Shown: positions 34,051 through 42,203 of the stretch, one piece after another | How positions within the stretch are numbered: position 1 is the first letter of the stretch | Layout of the letters: every line of letters begins with the position of its first letter | Origin: VGJW01 sp035285595 | GTDB lineage: Bacteria; Cyanobacteriota; Sericytochromatia; S15B-MN24; VGJW01 | Reading direction: 5' to 3' | Length of the DNA stretch: 64,000 nucleotides | NCBI GenBank assembly: GCA_035285595.1 | Contig: JAYKGV010000006.1 | Location: 1 to 64,000 of the forward strand | Translations under genes and position numbers: made by a program | Notes under the pieces: model-generated | Told to the model about the DNA's origin: nothing | Seen by the model: the letters and a program-made list of their open reading frames with translations, nothing else | The model's database searches: none

Positions 34051-34587
34051 ATGCCTACCGCCATCGACAAGGTCGCTCCGGGTACCGGTGCACCCACCAC
34101 CCTGCCCAATCCCAAACAGCTCGGTCAAGAAGAGTTCCTGAAGCTGCTGGTCACCCAGCTGAAATCCCAGGATCCGATGAAGCCGGTGGAAGACACCGCC
34201 TTCATCGCACAGATGGCTCAATTCAGCAGCCTGAACCAGATGCAGTCACTCAACAAGAGCTTCGAGACCTTCAACCGCAACCTTTCCGATGCCCAACAGC
34301 TGCAGACGATGGCTTCATCGGCCGCACTCATCGGCAAGGTGGTCTATGCAGGCCCCGACCGGGTCAGTCGGTCGATGGGAACCATTCAGGAAATCCGTCG
34401 GGTCGACGGCGATCTCAAAGTGGTGCTGCGAGGCGTGGATCGAGAAGGCAACACCTTCACCGATCGTGCCTTCCCTCTGGGTGAAGTGCAGCAAATCGGG
34501 ATGGCCCCTGAGGAAGTCGAACGCTTCCAGCAGGAAGTCGAGGCCAGGATGGCTGCGGCAGCTGCCGTCCGCGGAGGTGCGCAGTGA
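34051..34587 (+). CDS. flgD: Flagellar hook assembly protein FlgD
   Basis: 178 residues. FlgD is the hook cap scaffold. The conserved N-terminal domain is complete: LGQEEFLKLLVTQLKSQDPM with KPVEDTAFIAQMAQFSSLNQ. The C-terminal part (GKVVYAGPDRVSRS...GEVQQIG) is short and lacks the full Ig/tudor domains of enterobacterial FlgD, as in many Gram-positives. The GTG of the next gene overlaps its stop. Confidence 0.94.
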   Translation: MPTAIDKVAPGTGAPTTLPNPKQLGQEEFLKLLVTQLKSQDPMKPVEDTAFIAQMAQFSSLNQMQSLNKSFETFNRNLSDAQQLQTMASSAALIGKVVYAGPDRVSRSMGTIQEIRRVDGDLKVVLRGVDREGNTFTDRAFPLGEVQQIGMAPEEVERFQQEVEARMAAAAAVRGGAQ

Positions 34588-34958
34588 TCGGCCTGCCGGA
34601 GCCCATCGGCCCTCTGGGCAGCGGTGCGGCGTTGCCTGCGCCCGCCGTCGGGCCAAGATCGGGGCCGAGCTTCGCCGAAGTTCTCGGCGATCGGTCCAAG
34701 GACCAGCCCGTCAAGCTGTCCAGCCACGCCCAGGCACGTCTGAAGGCGCGGAACATCGCCTGGGACGACACGCGACAGCGTCAGGTCGATCAGCTCGTCC
34801 AGAAAGCCGCGGTGAAGGGCGCCCGCGAATCGCTCGTCCTGCTCGACGATGTCGCTCTTGTCGTTTCGGTGCGCAACCGAACGGTCATCACTGCAGTGGA
34901 CCCCCAAAGTCTCAAGGACAACGTGTTTACCAACATCGACTCCGCCATCATCGCCTGA
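34584..34958 (+). CDS. Flagellar operon protein, TIGR02530 family
   Basis: 124 residues. KLSSHAQARLKARNIAWDD near residue 45 followed by ESLVLLDDVALVVSVRNRTV and ITAVD is the signature of TIGR02530 (flg_new), small proteins encoded between flgD and flgE in many flagellar operons. The exact function is not established to my knowledge. The N-terminal 40 residues are Pro/Gly-rich. GTG start in a GTGA overlap with flgD. Confidence 0.9.
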   Translation: MIGLPEPIGPLGSGAALPAPAVGPRSGPSFAEVLGDRSKDQPVKLSSHAQARLKARNIAWDDTRQRQVDQLVQKAAVKGARESLVLLDDVALVVSVRNRTVITAVDPQSLKDNVFTNIDSAIIA

Positions 34959-35040
34959 CGCCACGCACCCTCGGGCCGGACCCTTCCGGGAGGCCCACCG
35001 CCGGGGCTGAAGTTCCCCGGCATTCCCCAGAGGAGGTCCC

Positions 35041-37542
35041 ATGCTTCGTTCGCTGGATTCCGGCGTGTCCGGACTGCGCAACCACCAGTTGAAGATTGAC
35101 GTCATCGGCAACAACATCGCCAACGTCAATACCATCGGCTTCAAAAGCCAGCGGGTCGAGTTCCAGAACCTGTTGAACCAGACGCTCTCGGTCGGTACGT
35201 CGGGCGAAGGGGGCCGTGCCGGGACGAATCCCCAGCAGGTCGGTCTGGGCGTCGGTGTCGGGGCCATCACGACCATTCACACGCAAGGAGCGCTTCAGGG
35301 AACCGGCAAGAGCACGGATCTCGCCATCCAGGGCGAAGGCTTCTTCATGGTCAGCGATGGCCTGCGCAACTACTTCACCCGGGATGGCAGCTTCGACTTC
35401 GACAAGTCGGGCAACTTCATCCGTCCGGCCAACGGCCTCAAGGTCATGGGCTGGACGACGGCGAACGGAACCATCGATACGACCGCCAGCCCTGCTCCCA
35501 TCCGCGTGGCGAGAGGCCAGAACCTCCAGCCCAAGGCGACGGGATCGGTGCGTCTCAAGGGAAACCTGCGTTCCGACAGCGTCGATACGATGCTGACGGG
35601 TGTCCTGAAATCCACTCCGCGTAACTCCACGGAACCAGGAAGGGTCGTTCTGCAACATGACATCTTGAACTCCAAGAATCAGGTCATTCACGGCACGATC
35701 ACCCTGACGAATGCACCCGGGACCTTGACGTGGCAAGTGAGCTATCGCCCGCGGGCGGGGGCGGAGGATGCCGGACTGCTGACCAATGCCAACGATCAGG
35801 GTCTGGGCACTCTGACTTTCGATGCCTCGGGCAAGTTGGTCAGCAACACGCTGGGTTCCATCCGGCTCGCATTCACGCAGGAAAGCGGCGCCAACCCCTT
35901 GGAATCCCAGGTTATCCCCAGCCAAATCCAGATGAGTGCCGAGGTGGCGCAGTCCCGCTTGGGCTTCGAAACAGGAGCCAGCCTGATCGGCGGCAACTTG
36001 CAGCCTGCCATCAACAAGCGAACAATCTCCCTCGCCGGTGACCTCGTGCCCGCAGTCACTGGGCCCGTGACACTGGAGGAAGCGGTCACCATCACCAACG
36101 AACAGGGTGTGTCGGTCTCGGGCAAAGTGCTGCTGCGCAATACCCAGGGCAGCAACACCTGGTCCGTGATGTATCAGCCCGATATCGGGGCCACGGGCAC
36201 GGATCTGCTGCGCGAGCCGGACGAGCAGAATCTCGGCGTGCTTACCTTCGACCCCACTACGGGTGAACCCACCCTGCCCGTCACCCTCAAACCCATCAGG
36301 CTGCTGTTCAAGAACACCGTCACGCCTACGGAAGCCGAGGTAAGCGTGCCGACTCTCAGCACGGGCTCAGCCCTGAAGCTGGGCTTGACCGACACCTTCA
36401 GCGTCAGCGTGGCAACCGTCCCTCCGGAGACCAGCGTCAAGACGGTACGCATGGATTTGTTGAACGCCCGCAACGAAAAAGTGACGGGCGAATTGATCCT
36501 GCGGAATGACCCCGGCAGCGACCAGTGGTCAGTGGCGTACGTGCCGGACGACACCCCGGAAAATCGTGGCCTCGTGAACTCGACTGGCGAGCAGAACCTT
36601 GGATTCATCAAGTTCGACGCGGAAGGGAACATGACCACGACGAGCCTGGACCCCATCCGCTTCGTGTTCCAGAACACCAGCACACCGCCTCTCGAATCCG
36701 CTCTGGATTTCGGTGCCCTCACCTTCGATCCGAATGAAGTCAAGGGGCTCGACCCCGTCGTTCAGATGTCCGGCAAAGTTGACGCCGGGTCCTATACCAT
36801 GTCGATGAATTTCTTCGACTCACTTGGGAACACCCATACAGGCAACATCTTCTTCACCCGTGACCTCGAGCAGCAAGCCGAGGCCACCGGCCGATCCAGG
36901 TGGCGTGTGTCCTTCAGCATCGTGGATCCTCAGGTCAAGAATGATCTCTCGGTGCTGCCCGGTCTCGGCACGGGCGCCTTCCCAATCAATCTTGGTTACA
37001 TCGTCTTCGACAACGGCGGCTTGCCCGTCGACGTCAACCTTTCCCCTTTGAAACTCAACTACACCTCGGGTGCTGCGCCCTCGACCATCGCCTTCGATCC
37101 CGGAAAGCGTGGGGACGTCTTAGGGCTGACCCAGTTCCTGACCAGCTCGACAGCCATCATCGACGATCAAGACGGCTACGCCACCGGCACGTTGCAAGGT
37201 TTCAACATCGACTCGAACGGTTACGTTTCCGGCGTCTTCACCAACGGCCAGATCAGGCAACTGGCGCAACTCGCTCTGGCCTCCTTCAACAATCCCAATG
37301 GCCTCGTCAACGAGGGCAGCAACATGTGGACGGTCGGAAACGCCTCAGGCGATGCCCAGATCGGGACGGCGGGCAGCTCCGGGCGTGGCTTGCTGGCGTC
37401 TTCGAACCTCGAGACCTCGAACGTGGACCTTGCGGCCTCTTTCTCGGAGCTCATCATCTCCCAACGTGGCTTTCAGGCCAACTCCCGAATCATCACGACC
37501 TCGGACGAAGTCCTGCAGGAACTGATGGGCCTGAAGCGCTGA
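35041..37542 (+). CDS. flgE: Flagellar hook protein FlgE with repeated D2-like modules
   Basis: 833 residues, about twice the common 400-450. The N-terminus MLRSLDSGVSGLRNHQLKID with GNNIANVNTIGFKSQRVEF and the C-terminus (LETSNVDLAASFSELIISQR, RGFQANSRIITTSDEVLQEL) are canonical D0/D1 hook sequences. The middle holds about four related modules at residues ~198-300, 339-443, 460-570 and 576-690, each with a G-x-(I/V/L)-x-(L/F) strand, a W-x-V-x-Y/F strand and an N/Q-L-G-x-(L/I)-x-F-D motif. The last is the ordinary FlgE D2 domain; the others look like copies of it. GAGGAGG lies upstream of the ATG. Confidence 0.95.
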   Translation: MLRSLDSGVSGLRNHQLKIDVIGNNIANVNTIGFKSQRVEFQNLLNQTLSVGTSGEGGRAGTNPQQVGLGVGVGAITTIHTQGALQGTGKSTDLAIQGEGFFMVSDGLRNYFTRDGSFDFDKSGNFIRPANGLKVMGWTTANGTIDTTASPAPIRVARGQNLQPKATGSVRLKGNLRSDSVDTMLTGVLKSTPRNSTEPGRVVLQHDILNSKNQVIHGTITLTNAPGTLTWQVSYRPRAGAEDAGLLTNANDQGLGTLTFDASGKLVSNTLGSIRLAFTQESGANPLESQVIPSQIQMSAEVAQSRLGFETGASLIGGNLQPAINKRTISLAGDLVPAVTGPVTLEEAVTITNEQGVSVSGKVLLRNTQGSNTWSVMYQPDIGATGTDLLREPDEQNLGVLTFDPTTGEPTLPVTLKPIRLLFKNTVTPTEAEVSVPTLSTGSALKLGLTDTFSVSVATVPPETSVKTVRMDLLNARNEKVTGELILRNDPGSDQWSVAYVPDDTPENRGLVNSTGEQNLGFIKFDAEGNMTTTSLDPIRFVFQNTSTPPLESALDFGALTFDPNEVKGLDPVVQMSGKVDAGSYTMSMNFFDSLGNTHTGNIFFTRDLEQQAEATGRSRWRVSFSIVDPQVKNDLSVLPGLGTGAFPINLGYIVFDNGGLPVDVNLSPLKLNYTSGAAPSTIAFDPGKRGDVLGLTQFLTSSTAIIDDQDGYATGTLQGFNIDSNGYVSGVFTNGQIRQLAQLALASFNNPNGLVNEGSNMWTVGNASGDAQIGTAGSSGRGLLASSNLETSNVDLAASFSELIISQRGFQANSRIITTSDEVLQELMGLKR

Positions 37543-37547
37543 ACTGA

Positions 37548-38546
37548 ATGCAGCCGATGGTTCCTGGTCCCTTGGATGCCCCTCGACCCGTGGGCGAGGC
37601 ATCGGGCGTGGCCATGGACCATCGTGCCCAGTTCTCGCGGACGACAGAGAGCGTCGGAAACCCTGGGCGCAAGGAGCCGGAGAGACCGACCGGGAGCACG
37701 TCTCCTCCCCGGGATGCTGCCGGACGTGCCCTCGACGAGGCCGGCGTTCCCGACTCGCCGGCGATGCGCGAACTCGTCCGCACCCTGGTCGAAGCCGGCC
37801 ATCCCGCAAGCCCGGCCATCGTGCGGCGCTTGGTCAACGTTTGGCAGGATCTTGCCCCCGCTGCCCGACCCGCGGCCTTGGCGCTCGCCGTACGAGGCTT
37901 CCTGCCCAGTCCGGCGTTGCTGGCTCTCGGTGGCCTCACCTCCCCCCCGCCCTCATCTGCAGACCGCACCAGAAGATGGATGGCGAGCCATGGTGACACC
38001 GGCCAGGCCCTGCTCGCGGGCGAGGGTGACCTTGTCACCCTGCTGGCAAGCTGGGTACGGCGCCTCGTGCCTCGGGAAGCCCTCTGGGGCAGGCACCTTG
38101 CGACAGGAGAGCCTGCGGCAAGCAACCCGTTCACCGAGACGGAGGAACAAGACACGGGGCTGCCCCTGGAGGAGGCCTGGCCCCAGGGAGCCGCGAGGCT
38201 GCTCAACCCTTGGGCGCCCGTCACCTTGCCTCTTGCTTGGGGGCCGTGGACGGGGCGCTGGACTCACTGGGAACGTGAGGCACGGCAGCCCGACGAGGGA
38301 GGGGCCATGCCAGGACCCTGGAGAACGATGCTGACGCTCGAGCATCCTGAGCGAGGAGTGATCCGCATCGTCCTGACCGGCTCGGCACAACATCTGGATG
38401 TACGCCTCGAGGCCTCCGACCCAGTCATCCGGGAAGCCTTGGCCGGACTTGTCGCCGAGGCGGCGGAGCACGTGGGTCGGTTGGGCTGGCAGACCGGTCC
38501 GTGGCTGATCGTGCCCCTTGACGAGGAGAGCCCGGATGCTCCCTGA
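37548..38546 (+). CDS. FliK-like protein (YlqG type), hook-length control family
   Basis: 332 residues. The C-terminus (LTLEHPERGVIRIVLTGSAQ, HLDVRLEASDPVIREALAGL) resembles the Flg_hook domain of FliK, and the N-terminal half has helical blocks (DSPAMRELVRTLVEAGHPAS) seen in FliK-like proteins. Directly downstream is a stand-alone FlhB cytoplasmic-domain gene; in Bacillus the equivalent pair is ylqG-ylqH. The call leans on this context. It is the second FliK-type gene in the cluster; its role is unknown. Confidence 0.68.
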   Translation: MQPMVPGPLDAPRPVGEASGVAMDHRAQFSRTTESVGNPGRKEPERPTGSTSPPRDAAGRALDEAGVPDSPAMRELVRTLVEAGHPASPAIVRRLVNVWQDLAPAARPAALALAVRGFLPSPALLALGGLTSPPPSSADRTRRWMASHGDTGQALLAGEGDLVTLLASWVRRLVPREALWGRHLATGEPAASNPFTETEEQDTGLPLEEAWPQGAARLLNPWAPVTLPLAWGPWTGRWTHWEREARQPDEGGAMPGPWRTMLTLEHPERGVIRIVLTGSAQHLDVRLEASDPVIREALAGLVAEAAEHVGRLGWQTGPWLIVPLDEESPDAP

Positions 38547-38838
38547 AGACCGCACCGAGGCGGCATCCGCCCGGCAGGCAGTGGCTCTGCGCTACGATCC
38601 TGAACGCGACGCTGCCCCCGTCGTGGTGGCCACGGGCACGGGTGCCTTGGCCGAGCGAATCATCGAGGCCGCCAAATCGGCCGGCGTTCCGATCCACCAG
38701 GACCTCCAGCTGGTCGCGGCGCTTTCACGGTTGGATCTGGGTGAAAGCATTCCTGCCGCGCTGTATCCTGTCATCGCGGAGCTTCTGGTCATGGTCCAGC
38801 GAGCGGGCGAACGGGCTGCGGAGGGCCGTGCCGGATGA
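38536..38838 (+). CDS. FhlB-like protein: stand-alone FlhB cytoplasmic domain (YlqH type)
   Basis: About 100 residues. AVALRYDPERDAAPVVVATG followed by GALAERIIEAAKSAGVPIHQ and GESIPAALYPVIAELLVMV matches the FlhB C-terminal export-switch domain downstream of the NPTH cleavage site. The NPTH sequence itself and the membrane domain are absent. Such proteins can substitute for the FlhB C-terminal fragment in other bacteria (established for FhlX/FhlB). The ATG at 38536 has GGAG 7 bases upstream and lies inside the end of the FliK-like gene. Confidence 0.88.
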   Translation: MLPEDRTEAASARQAVALRYDPERDAAPVVVATGTGALAERIIEAAKSAGVPIHQDLQLVAALSRLDLGESIPAALYPVIAELLVMVQRAGERAAEGRAG

Positions 38839-39053
38839 TACGGATGACACGCCTGAACGATCAGGTGATCGTGGTGAACGCGGACCTCATCGAGAGTCTG
38901 GAAGCCACGCCGGACACCGTGGTCACGCTTACCACCGACCGAAAATATGTGGTAAGAGAATCGGTTGACGAGCTGATCGAGCGCATCATCGCCTACCGCC
39001 GGGCCTGTGCTTCGCCCTCCTGGCTGAGCCCTCGCGACACGGGAGACACGTAG
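38835..39053 (+). CDS. flbD: FlbD/SwrD-family flagellar protein
   Basis: 72 residues. MIRMTRLNDQVIVVNADLIE followed by SLEATPDTVVTLTTDRKYVV and ELIERIIAYRR is the FlbD/YlzI (SwrD) family. SwrD raises flagellar torque in Bacillus; the gene lies next to the stator genes here, which fits. ATGA overlap with the FhlB-like gene. Confidence 0.92.
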   Translation: MIRMTRLNDQVIVVNADLIESLEATPDTVVTLTTDRKYVVRESVDELIERIIAYRRACASPSWLSPRDTGDT

Positions 39054-39836
39054 CTGGAAATTTCGACACTGATCGGCATCCTTCTGGGATGGGGCGGCAT
39101 CATCGCCGGCTACGTCCTGGACGGCGGACACCTGAGTGCGCTTCTGGTGCCCACGGCAGCGATGATTGTCTTCGGGGGCACCTTCGGGACACTCTTCATC
39201 GCCTTCCCGATGAAGGATGTGCTCCTGATCCCAAAGCTCATCGGGTTCACCTTCTCCAAGAACCCCCTCGAACCCCATGCCATCATCCCCCAGATGATCC
39301 GATATGCGGAAAAAGCCAGGAAAGACGGATTGCTGGCCCTTGAGGCCGATGTTCAGGCTGCTCCGGACGAGTTTCTCAAAAAGGGCATGCAAATGGTGTC
39401 CGACGGTATCGACATCAAGACGGTGCGCGAGATGCTCGAGACCGAGCTTGCCTTCATTGCCACCCGACACGCGGGAGGTATCGCGATGTTCGAGGCCGCG
39501 GGCGGTTTCGCCCCCACGATGGGCATCATCGGCACGGTGATGGGCATGGTCCATATTCTCGGCAGCCTCGGCGGGGATTCGGACCCGGGTGCGTTGGCCC
39601 CCGCCATTGCCGTCGCCTTCAATGCCACCCTTTATGGGGTGTTCTCGGCCAATCTGCTATGGCTGCCGATGGGGACCAAGCTAAAAAAGCGGTCCGAGGA
39701 GGAAATCCTCGTGCGTGAGTTGATGCTGGAGGGCATTTTGTCCATCCAGGCGGGCGACAACCCCCAGATCGTCGAAGAAAAGCTCAAGGGGTATCTGTCT
39801 CCGGCTGTCCGCGCCACCATCACGAAAGACGACTAG
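39054..39836 (+). CDS. motA: Flagellar stator protein MotA (probable CTG start)
   Basis: 260 residues if read from a CTG at 39054 directly after the flbD stop. From there the frame gives (M)EISTLIGILLGWGGIIAG and GGHLSALLVPTAAMIVFGGT, aligning with the normal MotA N-terminus (MDLSTLIGL...). The first in-frame ATG is at 39147, which would delete the first membrane helix. GGGAG lies about 9 bases before the CTG. MotA features include the cytoplasmic loop with KNPLEPHAIIPQMIRYAEKA and the GIIGTVMGMVHILGSL helix. MotA forms the stator channel with MotB. Confidence 0.9.
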   Translation: MEISTLIGILLGWGGIIAGYVLDGGHLSALLVPTAAMIVFGGTFGTLFIAFPMKDVLLIPKLIGFTFSKNPLEPHAIIPQMIRYAEKARKDGLLALEADVQAAPDEFLKKGMQMVSDGIDIKTVREMLETELAFIATRHAGGIAMFEAAGGFAPTMGIIGTVMGMVHILGSLGGDSDPGALAPAIAVAFNATLYGVFSANLLWLPMGTKLKKRSEEEILVRELMLEGILSIQAGDNPQIVEEKLKGYLSPAVRATITKDD

Positions 39837-39840
39837 GGCC

Positions 39841-40605
39841 TTGGGCAAGAAACGGGGCCACAAGGGCGGTAGCCACGCCAACCACGAACGTTGGCTCCTG
39901 ACCTATGCGGACCTCATCACCCTTCTGCTGATCTACTTCATCATCCTCTTTTCGATGTCGTCGATTGACGCCAACAAGTTCAAGAAATTGGCGGACGCCA
40001 TGGCCACCACCTTCACCGGCATCCCCACCGAAGGCGGCGGCAACGATGCCATTCTGCCGCCGGCCAGCGACCTCGTGATCCCCCCTGTGGCGCCGATGTA
40101 CGCCAAGGAGGAATCCGAGTTCGAGGACGTCGCCGACAAAGTTGAAAAATTGGCCGAACAACTGGGGGCAAGCGCATCCTTCGACGTCCATGTCGAAAAA
40201 CGGGGACTGGTTATCTCCATTGCCGACACCGCGCTTTTCCCGGCAGGCTCCGCAGACTTGGATCCCAAGACCCGTGCCATGCTTGGCCAGGTCGCGGCCT
40301 TGGCAGCAAAAACCGGGAACAGCCTCCGTATCGAGGGCCATACCGACAACACGCCCATCCGGTCTGCCCGTTTCCCGAGCAACTGGGAGCTATCCACCGC
40401 CAGAGCCACGTCAGTGGTCCGACATCTGGTCGATAACGGCCTGATGCCGCCGGCCCGGGTCTCTGCGGCGGGTTACGGGGAGACCTATCCCAAGGCTCCG
40501 AATGACAGCTTGGCCAATCGTGCGAGGAATCGACGCGTGGATATCGTTGTCCTGAGCGATGCTACAATGAAGCAGGAACCCAAACAGCCTGCGCCCGGAG
40601 AGTGA
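39841..40605 (+). CDS. motB: Flagellar stator protein MotB
   Basis: 254 residues. The single membrane helix WLLTYADLITLLLIYFIILF carries the ion-binding Asp24. The periplasmic OmpA-like domain binds peptidoglycan: LRIEGHTDNTPIRSARFPSN, WELSTARATSVVRHLV, SAAGYGETYPKAPN and RARNRRVDIVV. A TTG start is 4 bases after the motA stop. Whether the coupling ion is H+ or Na+ cannot be read from sequence. Confidence 0.95.
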   Translation: MGKKRGHKGGSHANHERWLLTYADLITLLLIYFIILFSMSSIDANKFKKLADAMATTFTGIPTEGGGNDAILPPASDLVIPPVAPMYAKEESEFEDVADKVEKLAEQLGASASFDVHVEKRGLVISIADTALFPAGSADLDPKTRAMLGQVAALAAKTGNSLRIEGHTDNTPIRSARFPSNWELSTARATSVVRHLVDNGLMPPARVSAAGYGETYPKAPNDSLANRARNRRVDIVVLSDATMKQEPKQPAPGE

Positions 40606-40611
40606 CCTGCC

Positions 40612-41181
40612 ATGGCCACCAAGAAGGGAGAGCCCAAGGCGGGCAACCCCGTCCTGACCCCTCGGATCATCGTAGGGATGCTGGCGGTGGCCGTCATTGC
40701 CTCCGTGAGCTCCTTCATTGCCATTCGCCTGGCACTTCCCAAGCAGATCATCGTCGAGCAGCGTACGGTGGTGGAGCATGAGAAGGGAACCCACGAGGCC
40801 ACCAAATCCAGCGAGCTGTGGACTTTGACGGATCCTTTCATCGTCAATCTCTCCGACCCCAAGCGTCGGTTTCTCAAGACGACCGTGACCCTGCGCCTCT
40901 CAAAGCCGGCTCCTCCACCGGGCGACCACGGGGAAGAAGGCGGGGGGGGGCATGGTGCACCAGCCAAAGGTCCCAGTCCCTTCCTCCTTTCCCTTGCACC
41001 CTATCAGCCCGTCTTTCGCGATACCATCATCCGGACTTTGCGTAAGCAGACGACGATGACCCTGCAGGAACCCGATCGGGTCAAGTCGGAGATGAAGGTG
41101 GCCCTCAACTTGATGCGGCGTGATGACGAAGCAATTCCAGAGACCCTTGAGGTCTACTTCGGTGAATTCGTCATTCAGTAG
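40612..41181 (+). CDS. fliL: Flagellar basal body-associated protein FliL
   Basis: 189 residues. A membrane helix (IIVGMLAVAVIASVSSFIAI) is followed by a periplasmic domain with LTDPFIVNLSDPKRRFLKTT, VTLRLS and PVFRDTIIRTLRKQTTMTLQ, the FliL/stomatin-like fold that supports the stator. A His/Gly-rich insert with a run of glycines lies near residue 105. It sits between motB and fliM. Confidence 0.93.
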   Translation: MATKKGEPKAGNPVLTPRIIVGMLAVAVIASVSSFIAIRLALPKQIIVEQRTVVEHEKGTHEATKSSELWTLTDPFIVNLSDPKRRFLKTTVTLRLSKPAPPPGDHGEEGGGGHGAPAKGPSPFLLSLAPYQPVFRDTIIRTLRKQTTMTLQEPDRVKSEMKVALNLMRRDDEAIPETLEVYFGEFVIQ

Positions 41182-41186
41182 CGTCC

Positions 41187-42203
41187 GTGTCCGACATCCT
41201 TAGCCAGAACGAAATCGACGCGCTCATGGCCGCCCTGGCCAAGGGCGAAGTCGTCGGGGAGCGTGCAGCCCCTGTTCAAGACGGTGAGGAACCGACGGTC
41301 AAGGCCAAGGCGGTCTGGGCCTATGACTTCAGGCGCCAGAGCAAATTCTCCAAGGACCATATCCGGACCTTGTCGATGCTGCATGATGGTTTCGCGCGAC
41401 TGGTTTCGACGCTATGGGCGGGACTGTTCCGGGTCATGGCCACGTGCGAAGTGGTCTCGGTCGAACAGATGACCTTTGACGAGTACTCTCGCTCGTTGCC
41501 TGGTCCCACCATCATGACCACCTTCTCGATGAAGCCATTGGTGGGGTCGGCCTTGCTCGAGATCAACCTCGATCTCGCCTCGATCATGATCGATCGGATG
41601 CTTGGGGGTCCGGGCAAGGTCAGCCGAATTCGTCGTGACCTGACGGACATCGAGCGCCAACTCATCACCAACATCTCCAACCGGACGCTGTCAGCCTTGC
41701 AGGAATCCTGGCTCAGTCTCGTGCAGTTCGAGCCAATCATCGAAAATATCGAGACCAATCCGCGGTTCGTGCAGCTGGTGCCTGCCACCGATCCGGTCGC
41801 GTTGGTGACGCTCGAGGTCAAGCTGGGAGAGCACACGGGCCCCGTCAGCATCTGTTTGCCCTACATGGTCCTCGAAAAAGTGATGACCAACCTTGGCTCG
41901 CAATACATGTTCGCGACCCAGAAACTGGCCCAGACCGATGAGTTCCGCTTGCGGCTCAATGAACGGGTCGTCCAGACTCAGGTCCCCCTGACTGCGGTAT
42001 TGGGGACCACCGTCCTATCCGTTCAGGACGTCCTCCAGCTTCAGCGCGGTGACATCATCGCCCTCGAGCAGGGGCATGACCGAGATATCGAGTTGAGAGT
42101 GGGCGATCGCATCAAGTTCCTGGCGCGTCCGGGCATCTACCGCAGTCACATGGCTGTCCACATCACCGAAGTCGTCCACGAAGAAAGCGATATCCATGAC
42201 TGA
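41187..42203 (+). CDS. fliM: Flagellar motor switch protein FliM
   Basis: 338 residues. The N-terminal ILSQNEIDALMAALAKGEVV contains the CheY-P-binding EIDAL motif. The middle domain is CheC-like (TLSMLHDGFARLVSTLWAGL, LDLASIMIDRMLGGPGKVSR), and the C-terminus is a SpoA-type domain (VPLTAVLGTTVLSVQDVLQL, IELRVGDRIKFLARPGIYRS). GTG start. The stop overlaps fliY by 8 bases. Confidence 0.96.
   Translation: MSDILSQNEIDALMAALAKGEVVGERAAPVQDGEEPTVKAKAVWAYDFRRQSKFSKDHIRTLSMLHDGFARLVSTLWAGLFRVMATCEVVSVEQMTFDEYSRSLPGPTIMTTFSMKPLVGSALLEINLDLASIMIDRMLGGPGKVSRIRRDLTDIERQLITNISNRTLSALQESWLSLVQFEPIIENIETNPRFVQLVPATDPVALVTLEVKLGEHTGPVSICLPYMVLEKVMTNLGSQYMFATQKLAQTDEFRLRLNERVVQTQVPLTAVLGTTVLSVQDVLQLQRGDIIALEQGHDRDIELRVGDRIKFLARPGIYRSHMAVHITEVVHEESDIHD

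Noticed and set aside
39147..39836. motA starting at the first ATG
   Set aside because: It would remove the first membrane helix that is clearly encoded upstream in the same frame.
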